A stretch of 64,000 nt of DNA from the NCBI RefSeq assembly GCF_000427805.1, contig NZ_ATYS01000011.1, forward strand, positions 62,001-126,000. Reading direction: 5' to 3'. A program made the translations under genes and the position numbers. This document shows, piece after piece, positions 9,666 to 18,075 of the stretch. Position 1 is the first letter of the stretch. Each line of letters starts with the position of its first letter. Below the pieces are notes generated by a model, which was not told the origin of the DNA, ran no database searches, and was given only the letters and a program-made list of their open reading frames with translations. Source of the DNA: Budvicia aquatica DSM 5075 = ATCC 35567 (lineage in GTDB: Bacteria > Pseudomonadota > Gammaproteobacteria > Enterobacterales > Enterobacteriaceae).

Positions 9666-9746
9666 AACAACCCTATACCCTATTAAAACACTCAACTATT
9701 ATAATCATAATTTCTTTTTCATACATCTAATTAATGCGATCACACA

Positions 9747-9762
9747 TGTGGTTGTTATCACA
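9747..9762. promoter_or_regulatory. Putative CRP-binding site between glpE and otnK
   Basis: TGTGG-TTGTTA-TCACA matches the CRP core TGTGA-N6-TCACA with one mismatch, within a longer symmetric ACATGTGG...ATCACATC context. It lies about 205 bp before otnK, consistent with cAMP-CRP activation of the catabolic operon. Confidence 0.6.
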
Positions 9763-9934
9763 TCTCAATCCCCAAAAAACGCTCACGCTAATATTCACAT
9801 TGAGATGTGAAATTATGATAAACACTGTTATCTATATTATTCAACAAGATAACCAATTTAACTCACGACTATTTATCTTCCAATATGTGAACTATGTCCT
9901 GTGAATGTGAAGCAAAAAGACACAAACTTTCACA
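9758..9934 (+). promoter_or_regulatory. Repeated TTCACAT/ATGTGAA elements, probable operators of the otn operon
   Basis: A perfect 12-base inverted repeat TCACATCTCAAT / ATTGAGATGTGA (9758-9769 and 9799-9810) has its right half inside a second palindrome TTCACAT-TGAG-ATGTGAA (9794-9811). Further ATGTGAA copies lie at 9885-9891 and 9905-9911, with TTCACA at 9929-9934. This clustering suggests a repressor with looping, most simply the DeoR-family product at 11884-12681, but that link is inference. The -10 and -35 boxes are not certain. Confidence 0.55.
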
Positions 9935-9966
9935 CAATCTCTCATCAACGAAATTGAAGATGAATC

Positions 9967-11229
9967 ATGACAATAAAACTGGGTGTAATTGCAGACGACT
10001 TTACCGGATCAACCGATATCGGTTGTTTTCTCTCTTCTGACGGGTGGCAAGTTATCCAATTTGTTGGAACCCCTGAAGCGCCGCTCACTGAATGCCATGC
10101 TGATGCCTTGATCATTTCGTTAAAGAGTCGCTCCTGCCCGGTACAACAGGCTATTGAGGAATCGCTTCTGGCCTGCCGCTGGCTAAAAGCGGCCGGATGC
10201 CAGCAAATCTACTTTAAATATTGCTCAACCTTTGACTCAACCTCAGAAGGCAACATTGGCCCGGTGACGGATGCGCTATTAAATGAATTAGGTAGTGACT
10301 TCACCCTAATTTGCCCTGCTCTGCCGGTGAACGGTCGTACGGTTGTGCATGGACACCTATTTGTTAATGGCCGCTTGCTGAATGAGTCAGGCATGCAAAA
10401 TCATCCGATTACCCCGATGAAAGACGCTAACCTCATGCGGCTGATGGACTCTCAGGCCAACGGTAAAACCGGATTAATTGATTTAGAAATACTGCATCAG
10501 GGCCCTCAGGCGATAGAACAAAAAATCATCGATTTGCGTCAGCAGGGTTACCGATATGCCGTCACGGATGCTTTAACTTTTGATGACTTACGCTGCCTGA
10601 AACCGGTTATCTCCAAATTTCCATTGTTAACCGGGGGATCAGGTTTGGCGAAGGTGATGGCCGAATATGCTGATACCAGCGATGCCCGAGCGCATACCCC
10701 GGCTTACCCGAATAGAAATGCGCCGGCGGTGGTGTTATCAGGGAGCTGCTCAGTGATGACTAATCAACAGGTTGCCCGCTATCAACAAATTGCACCCTCG
10801 TATGCACTGGATGCAGAGCGCTGCTTAAACGATAAAAAATACCATCTCTTGTTGGCCGACTGGGTTTTACAGCAATCATCAGAATGGGCCCCTTTGGTTT
10901 ATGCCACTCAGGAACCTGAAAAAGTCAGAGAAATTCAGCAGACATATGGCGTTCAACAAATCGGCCTCGCTATAGAGCGGACCTTTGCCGGTTTGGCAAA
11001 GCATTTAGCTGAGAACGGTTTTAACCGATTCATTATTGCCGGTGGTGAAACATCCAGTCTGATAGTACAGGAGCTGGGTATCAACAAACTGGAAATCGGC
11101 GGACTCATTGCCCCCGGTGTTCCCTGGGTCAGAGATGGCGATCGTCCCGAACGCTGGCTGGCATTAAAGTCAGGTAATTTTGGCCATATAGATTTTTTCC
11201 AATATGCACAGGAGCTTTGTCATGACTGA
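9967..11229 (+). CDS. otnK: 3-oxo-tetronate kinase OtnK (DUF1537 four-carbon acid sugar kinase)
   Basis: A 420-residue kinase of the DUF1537 family. It phosphorylates 3-oxo-tetronate (from L-threonate or D-erythronate) to the 4-phosphate with ATP. The N-terminal domain begins GVIADDFTGSTDIGCFL, the diagnostic substrate-binding DDFTG motif; the C-terminal ATP-binding half contains VLSGSCSVMT and IIAGGETSSLIVQELG. Best match is YgbK-type OtnK because the aldolase and isomerase partners are in the same operon. First gene of the operon, overlapping the next by 8 bp. Confidence 0.9.
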   Translation: MTIKLGVIADDFTGSTDIGCFLSSDGWQVIQFVGTPEAPLTECHADALIISLKSRSCPVQQAIEESLLACRWLKAAGCQQIYFKYCSTFDSTSEGNIGPVTDALLNELGSDFTLICPALPVNGRTVVHGHLFVNGRLLNESGMQNHPITPMKDANLMRLMDSQANGKTGLIDLEILHQGPQAIEQKIIDLRQQGYRYAVTDALTFDDLRCLKPVISKFPLLTGGSGLAKVMAEYADTSDARAHTPAYPNRNAPAVVLSGSCSVMTNQQVARYQQIAPSYALDAERCLNDKKYHLLLADWVLQQSSEWAPLVYATQEPEKVREIQQTYGVQQIGLAIERTFAGLAKHLAENGFNRFIIAGGETSSLIVQELGINKLEIGGLIAPGVPWVRDGDRPERWLALKSGNFGHIDFFQYAQELCHD

Positions 11230-11860
11230 GTCCGAATTACGCCAACAACTTGTTGCACTAGCCCATTCGCTGTTTATGCGCGGATATAGCAGCGGTGGCG
11301 CTGGCAATATCAGTCTGATGCTGCCCGACGGAGCGTTATTGATTACGCCAACCAATTCCAGCTTTGGCGATCTCAATCCTGAAAGTCTGAGCAAGATAAC
11401 GCTGAAGGGAGAACGACTGTCCGGCGATCGGCCATCCAAAGAATATCCGATGCACATTGCGCTCTATCAGCAACGGCCACAAACCGGTGCAGTGGTGCAT
11501 CTGCATTCACCTTATCTTACCGCGCTCTCCTGCCTGGCTGATTTAAATCCGGAAAATTGTTTACCACCAATAACCCCCTACTACGTTATGCGCGTGGGCA
11601 AACTGCCTCTTATTCCCTACTTCCGGCCCGGCGATCCAAAACTGGCCTTGGCAGTAGGAGAATTGGCGGTTAACCACAATGCCATGTTGTTGGCTAACCA
11701 CGGCCCGGTTATTAGCGGAAAAAACATCAGAGAAGCGGTGTTTAATGCAGAAGAGTTGGAAGATACGGCCCGATTATATCTCCAGCTAAAACCGTTTAAT
11801 TACGTCACATTAAGTCAACAACACGTGGATGAACTTAATTGCGTGTTTAAAGCCAGCTAG
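11222..11860 (+). CDS. otnC: 3-oxo-tetronate 4-phosphate decarboxylase OtnC (class II aldolase family)
   Basis: Converts 3-oxo-tetronate 4-phosphate to dihydroxyacetone phosphate plus CO2. Class II aldolase/adducin fold: the metal-site histidines are visible in VVHLHSPYLTAL and the ANHGPVI region, and the glycine-rich GGAGNISLM phosphate loop is near residue 25. The start at 11222 (MTESELRQ) has AGGAG 8 bases upstream and gives 212 residues, the same as E. coli YgbL; an upstream in-frame ATG at 11204 is less likely. Translationally coupled to otnK. Confidence 0.9.
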   Translation: MTESELRQQLVALAHSLFMRGYSSGGAGNISLMLPDGALLITPTNSSFGDLNPESLSKITLKGERLSGDRPSKEYPMHIALYQQRPQTGAVVHLHSPYLTALSCLADLNPENCLPPITPYYVMRVGKLPLIPYFRPGDPKLALAVGELAVNHNAMLLANHGPVISGKNIREAVFNAEELEDTARLYLQLKPFNYVTLSQQHVDELNCVFKAS

Positions 11861-11883
11861 TAACAAGGTGTCAGGAGATCTCA

Positions 11884-12681
11884 ATGTTGCCAGATGAACG
11901 CCATAACTTCATTTATAACCACCTTCATCAGCATCAAACTGCCACAATTAACCAATTGGCAAAGTTGATGGAAGTCTCCCATATGACGATACGTCGGGAT
12001 ATTCAATCAATGGTTGATGAGGGGAAGGTGATTGCCATCAGCGGTGGAGTAAAGCTACATGACGCGCTTAAGCAAGAGCTTCCTTATGTTGAGAAAGCCA
12101 TGCTGCATCACCAGCATAAGCAAAAAATTGGCGAACTGGCAGCTCAACTGATTGAGGCTGGCCAAGTGATTTACTTAGATGCGGGAACCACCAGTTTTGA
12201 AGTTGCACGTCACATTGCCAAAAAGCTGAATAAAGTGACGGTGATTACCAATGACTTCACTATCTGTAACTTCCTGATGAATATGTCTCATATCAATTTG
12301 TTCCACACCGGCGGGCAGGTTGACTTACGTAATCGCTCCTGTGTCGGGAGCAGTGCCGCAAACTTTCTACTTACGCTCAATATTGATGTTGCCTTTATCA
12401 GCACCAGTTCATGGGATTTAACTCACGGGCTATCAACCCCGGAAGAAGGCAAAGCGCTGGTTAAAAAAGCGATCATCAGCGCCTCTCGCCGAAAGATTTT
12501 AATTTCAGACAGTAGTAAATACGGAAAATACGGCATGTTCCATATCAGTCATCTTAATGAACTGACTGACATTATTTGTGATAACCAATTAGATGCCGAA
12601 ACTCAGCAAAATCTGAGAGCGTTAGGGATTAATCTACATCTGACCCACAGCAGGCAGGGTTCCGGAGGTCATCATGCTTAA
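11884..12681 (+). CDS. DeoR-family transcriptional regulator of the otn operon
   Basis: A 265-residue DeoR repressor. N-terminal HTH 'TINQLAKLMEVSHMTIRRDI' (about 19-38) is followed by the effector domain with IYLDAGTTSFEVARHI and NRSCVGSSA. It is the YgbI type usually found beside otn genes, but here it sits inside the operon between otnC and otnI rather than divergent. The effector is probably a phosphorylated four-carbon sugar acid (inference). Ribosome-binding site GGAG is well spaced, and its end overlaps the otnI start by 8 bp. Confidence 0.88.
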   Translation: MLPDERHNFIYNHLHQHQTATINQLAKLMEVSHMTIRRDIQSMVDEGKVIAISGGVKLHDALKQELPYVEKAMLHHQHKQKIGELAAQLIEAGQVIYLDAGTTSFEVARHIAKKLNKVTVITNDFTICNFLMNMSHINLFHTGGQVDLRNRSCVGSSAANFLLTLNIDVAFISTSSWDLTHGLSTPEEGKALVKKAIISASRRKILISDSSKYGKYGMFHISHLNELTDIICDNQLDAETQQNLRALGINLHLTHSRQGSGGHHA

Positions 12682-13471
12682 GTTCGCGGCTAATCTGACG
12701 ATGATGTTTAATGAAGTCCCCTTTATTGAGCGCTTCAGTGCCGCGGCAGAGGCGGGTTTTCAAGGGGTTGAATTCCTGTTTCCTTACCAGTATGACGCCG
12801 ATGAATTGCAATCGATTATCAGCCGGCAAGGTTTAACTACCGTGCTATTTAATGCGCCGCCGGGCCAGTGGCAGCAAGGTGAACGTGGCCTCGCATCATT
12901 GCCGGACAGGGAGCACGATTTCCGTGACAGCATCGAACAGGTGATTTATTACGCCAATATATTAGATTGTCGTCAGGTTCATATTATGGCCGGAAATATC
13001 CAGCCGGAGTTAGCGCCACGGGAACAGCAAGCTCAGTTTATTAAACGACTTAGCTATGCCGCTGACCGGTTATTACCACAGGGTATCCGTATTCTCATTG
13101 AGCCGATAAATCCTGTTGATATGCCCGACTATTTTTTAAAAACGCTGGATCAAGCCCAACAAATTATTCATCTGGTGAATAAACCAAATATCGCGATCCA
13201 GTTTGATATTTATCACTGCCAGAGAACTCAAGGAAATATTTTAAATTCATTAGAAAAACACATCAATAACATTGGACATATTCAAATAGCTTCAGCTCCG
13301 GATAGGCACGAACCGGATAACGGCGAAATTAATTACCCATGGCTATTAGAAAAGTTAGAACGAATAAATTATCACGACTGGATTGGCTGTGAATATTATC
13401 CAGCCGGAAATACAGCTGAAGGATTAAGCTGGCTTCATAAGATAAATCATAATTTATCGAAAAAATATTAA
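12674..13471 (+). CDS. otnI: 2-oxo-tetronate isomerase OtnI (hydroxypyruvate isomerase-like)
   Basis: A 265-residue TIM-barrel of the xylose isomerase-like (AP endonuclease 2) superfamily, close to E. coli YgbM/Hyi. It interconverts 2-oxo- and 3-oxo-tetronate. Seen: opening LKFAANLTMMFNEVPFIERF, metal-ligand Glu in ILIEPINPVDMP, IQFDIYHCQR, and the terminal GCEYYPAG Glu. GGAGG lies 5 bases before the ATG. Its presence implies that the input acid is oxidised at C2, yet no C2 dehydrogenase (DenD/LtnD) is in the operon. Confidence 0.88.
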   Translation: MLKFAANLTMMFNEVPFIERFSAAAEAGFQGVEFLFPYQYDADELQSIISRQGLTTVLFNAPPGQWQQGERGLASLPDREHDFRDSIEQVIYYANILDCRQVHIMAGNIQPELAPREQQAQFIKRLSYAADRLLPQGIRILIEPINPVDMPDYFLKTLDQAQQIIHLVNKPNIAIQFDIYHCQRTQGNILNSLEKHINNIGHIQIASAPDRHEPDNGEINYPWLLEKLERINYHDWIGCEYYPAGNTAEGLSWLHKINHNLSKKY

Positions 13472-13477
13472 AAACAC

Positions 13478-13524
13478 ATTAATACCAAGAAATATTAAAA
13501 ATGGCGTTACGGTTGGGTATTAAT
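13478..13524 (+). repeat. Inverted repeat in the only sizeable gap of the otn operon
   Basis: Nine-base arms ATTAATACC / GGTATTAAT with a 29-base spacer, in the 96-bp gap between otnI and the BKACE gene. It could be an attenuator-like hairpin or an operator pair for an internal promoter. There is no T-run, so it is not a classical terminator. Confidence 0.4.
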
Positions 13525-13567
13525 CAACCTTAAACCCTCGGTTAATTCTTTTATTCAGGAGTCAATT

Positions 13568-14374
13568 ATGTCTGACAAAGTCATCATATCTGTTGCGCCC
13601 GTTTCTGCCAGTTCCACCCGGGTTGAGCCAGAGGAAGTTGCTCGAGAAGCAATAAAATCGGCTCAATACGGTGCATCGATTGTCCATCTACACGTGAGAG
13701 AAACCGACGGTAGATTGACGCCGGATGTTACTGCTTTTCAAAAAACCATCGACCTCATCAATGAGCAAAGTGAGCTGATTATTCAAGCCTCTACCGGCGG
13801 TGTTTCTTCAATGAATATAGAGCAGCGTTGTGCGCCATTAGAGTGCCCTAATGTCGAAATGGCATCGCTAAATGTTGGTTCCGTTAACCTGGGACCTTAT
13901 GTCTATTTAAACCCTGCCGACGATGTCCTTTATTGTTCAAAGAAAATCGTAGAGAAGCGCATTATTCCTGAGTTTGAAGTGTTTGAGCTGGGAATGGTAA
14001 ATAACATCAAAATGTTAATGGATGAAGTCCAATTTACTCAGCCGATGCTTTACAACATCGTTCTGGGCCATAAAGGATCTACCCCTGCGACTGTCGATGC
14101 ATTAATTGCTATGCGTCAATTTATTCCTGCCGGAGCGCTATGGGGAATTACTCATTTTGATCGACGTGACTATTCTCTGATGGCGGCAGCAATAGGCTTA
14201 GGCGCTTGTGAAGTCAGAATAGGATTTGAAGACAGCTATTACATCAATCCGACTGAACAAGTCACTGAAAATTATTTATTAGTCAAAAAGTTGGCTGACC
14301 TAATTAAAGCTATGGATAAAAAGGTCGCTACTCCCGATGAAGCAAGACAGATGTTAAGTATTAAAAAAAGGTAA
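13568..14374 (+). CDS. Beta-keto acid cleavage enzyme (BKACE/DUF849 family)
   Basis: A 268-residue zinc TIM-barrel of the Kce family. Members condense a beta-keto acid with acetyl-CoA to give acetoacetate plus a new acyl-CoA. Zinc ligands are visible: His40 and His42 in VHLHVRE, and a Glu in RIGFEDSYY near residue 224. The substrate of this member cannot be read from sequence; context points to a short polar beta-keto acid, and 3-oxo-tetronate is itself one. Ribosome-binding site GGAG is well spaced. It starts the second half of the operon. Confidence 0.85.
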   Translation: MSDKVIISVAPVSASSTRVEPEEVAREAIKSAQYGASIVHLHVRETDGRLTPDVTAFQKTIDLINEQSELIIQASTGGVSSMNIEQRCAPLECPNVEMASLNVGSVNLGPYVYLNPADDVLYCSKKIVEKRIIPEFEVFELGMVNNIKMLMDEVQFTQPMLYNIVLGHKGSTPATVDALIAMRQFIPAGALWGITHFDRRDYSLMAAAIGLGACEVRIGFEDSYYINPTEQVTENYLLVKKLADLIKAMDKKVATPDEARQMLSIKKR

Positions 14375-14435
14375 ATGCAACGCATTTATATAAGCATTAT
14401 TTACCATGAAATAAGAACCATAAAGTGAGGGTAAT

Positions 14436-15773
14436 ATGCATTTTAAGTCCATGATATATAATTTCGGGCTGGCCATGTCGGCGCTGGGATTAATATTAAC
14501 GTTGATAGGTTTAGTTGGCGATATTCCCCCATTATGGAATCCGGGAATGGTCATGTTTACCGTCGGGCTAGCGATGGGAATTGGGCGTTGGGAAAACTTA
14601 CGTTCTTTTAGCTTTACCGTGTGGATTATTGCCGGGTTCGTTGCTGCAATGATTTATTCAACCGAACTGATCGTTTGGGGCGGTTTTAATATTACGCATA
14701 AATGGATCGTGTTCTTAGTGATTCAGGCAACGATGTTCAGTATGGGAACCAAGATCACTTTGCGGGACTTTATTGACGTGATGAAAATGCCGTGGGGAGT
14801 CTTTGTTGGTACCTTCTGTCACTTTCTAATCATGCCGTTATTAGGGTTCAGCTTAACAAAGATTTTCTCATTTCCGCCGGAAGTTGCCGTTGGCATAATT
14901 CTGATTGGCTCCTGTTCAAGTGGCTTATCATCAACCGTGATGATCTATATATCGAAAGCCAATCTGGCACTGGGTATTTCCGTAACGGCAGTATCGACAC
15001 TGGTTGCAACGTTAATGACGCCTCTGTGGGTTAAAGTGCTGGCTGGTTCATTAATTGAGATCCAGCTACTGTCGATGATTATGGACGTGATCAAGATCGT
15101 GCTAATCCCTATCGGCGCAGCCATGCTCCACGATTATCTGAAAACCTATGCATCTGCTACTGGCAAACGCGTGGTTCATATACTGATGTATATCAGCATT
15201 GCGTGGCTAATATTTATCAGCACAGGCGGATGGGGTTCTCTGATTGAACCTATGAGCGCCGAAAATCAGATGATGATGATCGTCGTGAACTTTGTTGCCG
15301 GCGGTATTATCTGGAGCGTGTTCTATAACTGGCTGCTGAGGAAAAAACCCGGCATCGAGAAAATTATGCCAACCATATCCATGCTGGGCATTATCTTCTT
15401 TACCACCACAGCCGCAGCTGCAGGCCGTGACAACCTGATGCAGGTTGGCCTCGCATTATGTCTGGCTGCATTCCTGCACAATATTGGCGGATACGGTATC
15501 GGTTATTCTATGAGCCGCTGGGTATTCCGCTTAGATGAGGAATCATCACGAACCATTGCCTTTGAAGTCGGCCTACAAAATGGCGGTATGGCCTCCGGTT
15601 TAGCTGCAGCTATGGGGAAATTAGCAACGGTCGGTCTGGCCTCTGCCATTATGACCCCGCTAGGTAATATTACCGGTTCACTACTGGCTAACTACTGGCG
15701 GCGCAAAGAGATTAAACCGAAACCATCAACCCCAGTAACCACTGCATCATCATCGGCTATTCAGGAGCAATAA
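14436..15773 (+). CDS. Bile acid:sodium symporter (BASS) family transporter
   Basis: A 445-residue inner-membrane protein with about 10-12 hydrophobic helices. The SBF/BASS signature is clear: GSCSSGLSSTVMIYISKANL followed by ALGISVTAVSTLVATLMTPL (about 154-195), and a second crossover region with FEVGLQNGGMASGLAAAMG near 370. It has a 60-residue N-terminal extension (two extra helices) compared with minimal BASS proteins. It is probably the Na+-coupled uptake system for the operon's organic acid, replacing the GntP permease found beside E. coli ygbKLM (inference). Confidence 0.85.
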   Translation: MHFKSMIYNFGLAMSALGLILTLIGLVGDIPPLWNPGMVMFTVGLAMGIGRWENLRSFSFTVWIIAGFVAAMIYSTELIVWGGFNITHKWIVFLVIQATMFSMGTKITLRDFIDVMKMPWGVFVGTFCHFLIMPLLGFSLTKIFSFPPEVAVGIILIGSCSSGLSSTVMIYISKANLALGISVTAVSTLVATLMTPLWVKVLAGSLIEIQLLSMIMDVIKIVLIPIGAAMLHDYLKTYASATGKRVVHILMYISIAWLIFISTGGWGSLIEPMSAENQMMMIVVNFVAGGIIWSVFYNWLLRKKPGIEKIMPTISMLGIIFFTTTAAAAGRDNLMQVGLALCLAAFLHNIGGYGIGYSMSRWVFRLDEESSRTIAFEVGLQNGGMASGLAAAMGKLATVGLASAIMTPLGNITGSLLANYWRRKEIKPKPSTPVTTASSSAIQEQ

Positions 15774-15774
15774 T

Positions 15775-16194
15775 ATGACAACTAAAATAACATTATCATT
15801 AGCTCAGCAAGCGACGGCTCTCGCCCTATCCCTTGCCTCCAGCGAATACAATAATCGTGCGCTTAGCGTTGCCGTTTGTGACTGTAATGGCTCGTTACTG
15901 GCCTTTAACCGCATGGACAATGCCAAGCTATTAACCATTGAGCTAACCCAGCGAAAAGCCTATACCGCAGCCCGGCTATCGACTAAAACGCTGGCATTTC
16001 TCCAACGGCTACAGAAAGAAAATCTGGATATTCAATACTTCGGAGATAGTTTGCTGACCGCGTTGCCCGGAGGGATACCGGTATTCTCACCCTCAGGTGC
16101 ACTGGCCGGTTCCGTCGCCATTGGCGGACTATCCGCCGATGAAGATCATCAGGTGGCCGAAAAAATCGCCCAGTTTTTAACCGACATCTTATAA
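15775..16194 (+). CDS. GlcG/HbpS (DUF336) family protein
   Basis: A 139-residue single-domain protein of the GlcG/HbpS fold. Seen: 'ALSVAVCDCNGSLLAFNRMDNA' in two stretches near 29-50, 'RKAYTAARLSTKT' near 62, 'LPGGIPVF' and 'GSVAIGGLSADEDHQVAEKIA' at the end, all typical of DUF336. Function in catabolic operons is unclear: members bind haem, corrinoids or act as small accessory subunits. It starts one base after the transporter stop, so it is co-translated. Confidence 0.85.
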   Translation: MTTKITLSLAQQATALALSLASSEYNNRALSVAVCDCNGSLLAFNRMDNAKLLTIELTQRKAYTAARLSTKTLAFLQRLQKENLDIQYFGDSLLTALPGGIPVFSPSGALAGSVAIGGLSADEDHQVAEKIAQFLTDIL

Positions 16195-16220
16195 GTTCAG
16201 ACTAACTAAAGGATATAACA

Positions 16221-16877
16221 ATGAAGAAAGTCGCTCTGTTCCACACCAGCTCAGCCACCTTGGCTATGATGCAAGACCTCACTGCCAAATTTATTCCCGG
16301 TGTTGAAATCATGCATATTATTGAAGATTCAATGATCAAACAGGTTATGAGAGAAGGCGGACCAACCCCGGATATTAATGCCCGCATTGCCGCCTATGTT
16401 CAAAATGCTGAAAAAGCAGGCTGCGATATTTTTATGACCGCCTGTTCATCTATCGGTCATAGCGTTGAGCAATGCCAGTTTATGGTCAATATTCCGGTCA
16501 CCCGAATTGATGAGGCCATGGCCAATGAAGCCATTAATATGGGGCCTAAAGTTACGGTTCTGGCTACGGTTGAAACTACGCTAAAACCTACGCTGGCCTT
16601 TATCAGCCAGAAGGCTAAAAGTGCAAATAAACAGATTGAACTGAAATCTATATTAATGTCAGAAGCCTTTGTTGCCCTACTGGACGGTGACAATCAAACA
16701 CACGATAAGATTGTCAGCGACGGACTGAAGCAGGCGATTGCAGGCAGTGATGTGGTCGTTCTGGCGCAGGCCTCCATGGCCAGAGTACTTGCCGGTATGG
16801 ATACCCCAGCGGTACCGGTACTGACTTCGCCAGAATCAGGCATTAAATGGCTTAAAGCACAGTTAGATAAAAGCTGA
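16221..16877 (+). CDS. Aspartate/glutamate racemase superfamily protein with one catalytic cysteine
   Basis: A 218-residue two-domain protein of the Asp/Glu/hydantoin racemase superfamily. The first catalytic cysteine is present (Cys75 in MTACSSIG). The position of the second is LAQASMARVL, with Ala184-Ser185, so the two-base racemisation mechanism is not available. Related one-cysteine members act as decarboxylases or isomerases; which applies here is unknown. It is the last gene of the operon, 27 bp after the DUF336 gene, with a clear terminator downstream. Confidence 0.8.
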   Translation: MKKVALFHTSSATLAMMQDLTAKFIPGVEIMHIIEDSMIKQVMREGGPTPDINARIAAYVQNAEKAGCDIFMTACSSIGHSVEQCQFMVNIPVTRIDEAMANEAINMGPKVTVLATVETTLKPTLAFISQKAKSANKQIELKSILMSEAFVALLDGDNQTHDKIVSDGLKQAIAGSDVVVLAQASMARVLAGMDTPAVPVLTSPESGIKWLKAQLDKS

Positions 16878-16895
16878 TAAGCGATAAACTGGCAT

Positions 16896-16926
16896 AAAAA
16901 AAGGTGGCTGTAATAGCCACCTTTTT
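16896..16926. terminator. Bidirectional terminator between the otn operon and rpoH
   Basis: AAAAAAGGTGGCT..AGCCACCTTTTT hairpin with a short loop, between convergent genes. Strong in both directions. Confidence 0.9.
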
Positions 16927-16957
16927 CATTAATTAAACAATTCAGCGTAAAAGCAAA

Positions 16958-17815
16958 TTAAGCTTCAATCGCTACGCGCAGTTTTTTCATCGCGTTCTTT
17001 TCAAGCTGACGAACCCGCTCAGCAGAAACCCCGTAGTTATCGGCCAGTTCCTGAAGCGTTGCCTTAGACTCATCATCACTTAACCAACGGGCGCGAATTA
17101 TATGTTGGCTACGCTCATCTAACTCGCTTAACGCGTTAGTCAGCTTATCTGCGGCATCGTTGTCCCAGTTTTCTTCTTCAATGCTTTCAGCAAAGTCAGA
17201 GGACTTATCTTCAAGGAACATTGCCGGAGCCACAACGCTGCTCTCGCTGTCATCATCAGCGCTGATATCAAAAGCCATATCCTGAGCCGCCATGCGGGAC
17301 TCCATTTCAAGTACATCTTTACTTGAAACCCCCAGCTCTTTGGCAACTAATTCAACTTCATCTTGATTAAACCAGCCTAAACGCTGTTTAGATTTACGCA
17401 GGTTAAAGAATAACTTGCGCTGAGCTTTAGTGGTCGCGACTTTAACGATACGCCAGTTACGCAGCACATACTCGTGAATTTCAGCCTTAATCCAGTGAAC
17501 GGCAAAAGAGACCAGACGCACACCCACTTCCGGATTAAAACGGCGAACGGCTTTCATCAGACCGATATTACCTTCCTGAATTAAATCAGCCTGCGGTAAA
17601 CCATAGCCAGAATAGTTACGAGCAACGTGAATAACAAAACGCAAATGGGACAGGATCAACTTCTTCGCTGCCGCCAAATCGCCGTTATAATGCAGCCGTT
17701 CAGCCAGGTCTTTCTCCTCATCCGCCGTTAACATTGGATAGGTATTGGCAGCCCTGATATAGGCCTCCAAGCTACCTTGGGGAACCAGAGCTAAAGTTTG
17801 CATTTCTGTAGTCAT
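16958..17815 (-). CDS. rpoH: Heat-shock sigma factor RpoH (sigma-32)
   Basis: Alternative sigma factor for chaperone and protease genes. It has 285 residues (E. coli 284). Seen: region 1.2/2 ([32 protein letters not shown]), region 2.4 ([20 protein letters not shown]), the RpoH box [10 protein letters not shown], and region 4.2 ([20 protein letters not shown]). In E. coli translation is controlled by mRNA structure in the first 200 bases; that may hold here but I could not fold it. It follows ftsX with its own promoter region. Confidence 0.97.
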   Translation of the reverse strand: MTTEMQTLALVPQGSLEAYIRAANTYPMLTADEEKDLAERLHYNGDLAAAKKLILSHLRFVIHVARNYSGYGLPQADLIQEGNIGLMKAVRRFNPEVGVRLVSFAVHWIKAEIHEYVLRNWRIVKVATTKAQRKLFFNLRKSKQRLGWFNQDEVELVAKELGVSSKDVLEMESRMAAQDMAFDISADDDSESSVVAPAMFLEDKSSDFAESIEEENWDNDAADKLTNALSELDERSQHIIRARWLSDDESKATLQELADNYGVSAERVRQLEKNAMKKLRVAIEA

Positions 17816-17994
17816 TCAAACCCTCTCATTTAGAAACAGATGAAATCGTGTATTTTAGAACCGTTTGGCCAGCGATCTTCTTCGACCAAAAATATAGGGT
17901 TATCGCTATTGATTATTCGTGGTTTAGACCCTAAATCTAGATACAAGTTCGAATCTGAATCAAATTTTCACATCATTATCGCGGATGTTGCACC

Positions 17995-18050
17995 GGTTTC
18001 CCCTATCGGGAAACTGGCCAATATTTTAACGCACAAATTCGTTTATTCAA
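17995..18050 (-). promoter_or_regulatory. Candidate sigma-70 promoter and 5' hairpin of rpoH
   Basis: On the minus strand TTGAAT (18045-18050), a 16-base spacer and TAAAAT (18023-18028) form a good sigma-70 promoter about 200 bp upstream of rpoH. Just downstream, GTTTCCC / GGGAAAC (17996-18014) could form a hairpin near the mRNA 5' end. E. coli rpoH also has several promoters in this gap. Confidence 0.5.
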
Positions 18051-18075
18051 GCCTATGAGTATATCAAAAATTAAA

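Noticed and set aside
17995-18014. Hairpin GTTTCCC/GGGAAAC read as an ftsX terminator
   Set aside because: No T-run on the minus strand and it lies downstream of a good rpoH promoter, so it belongs to the rpoH leader.
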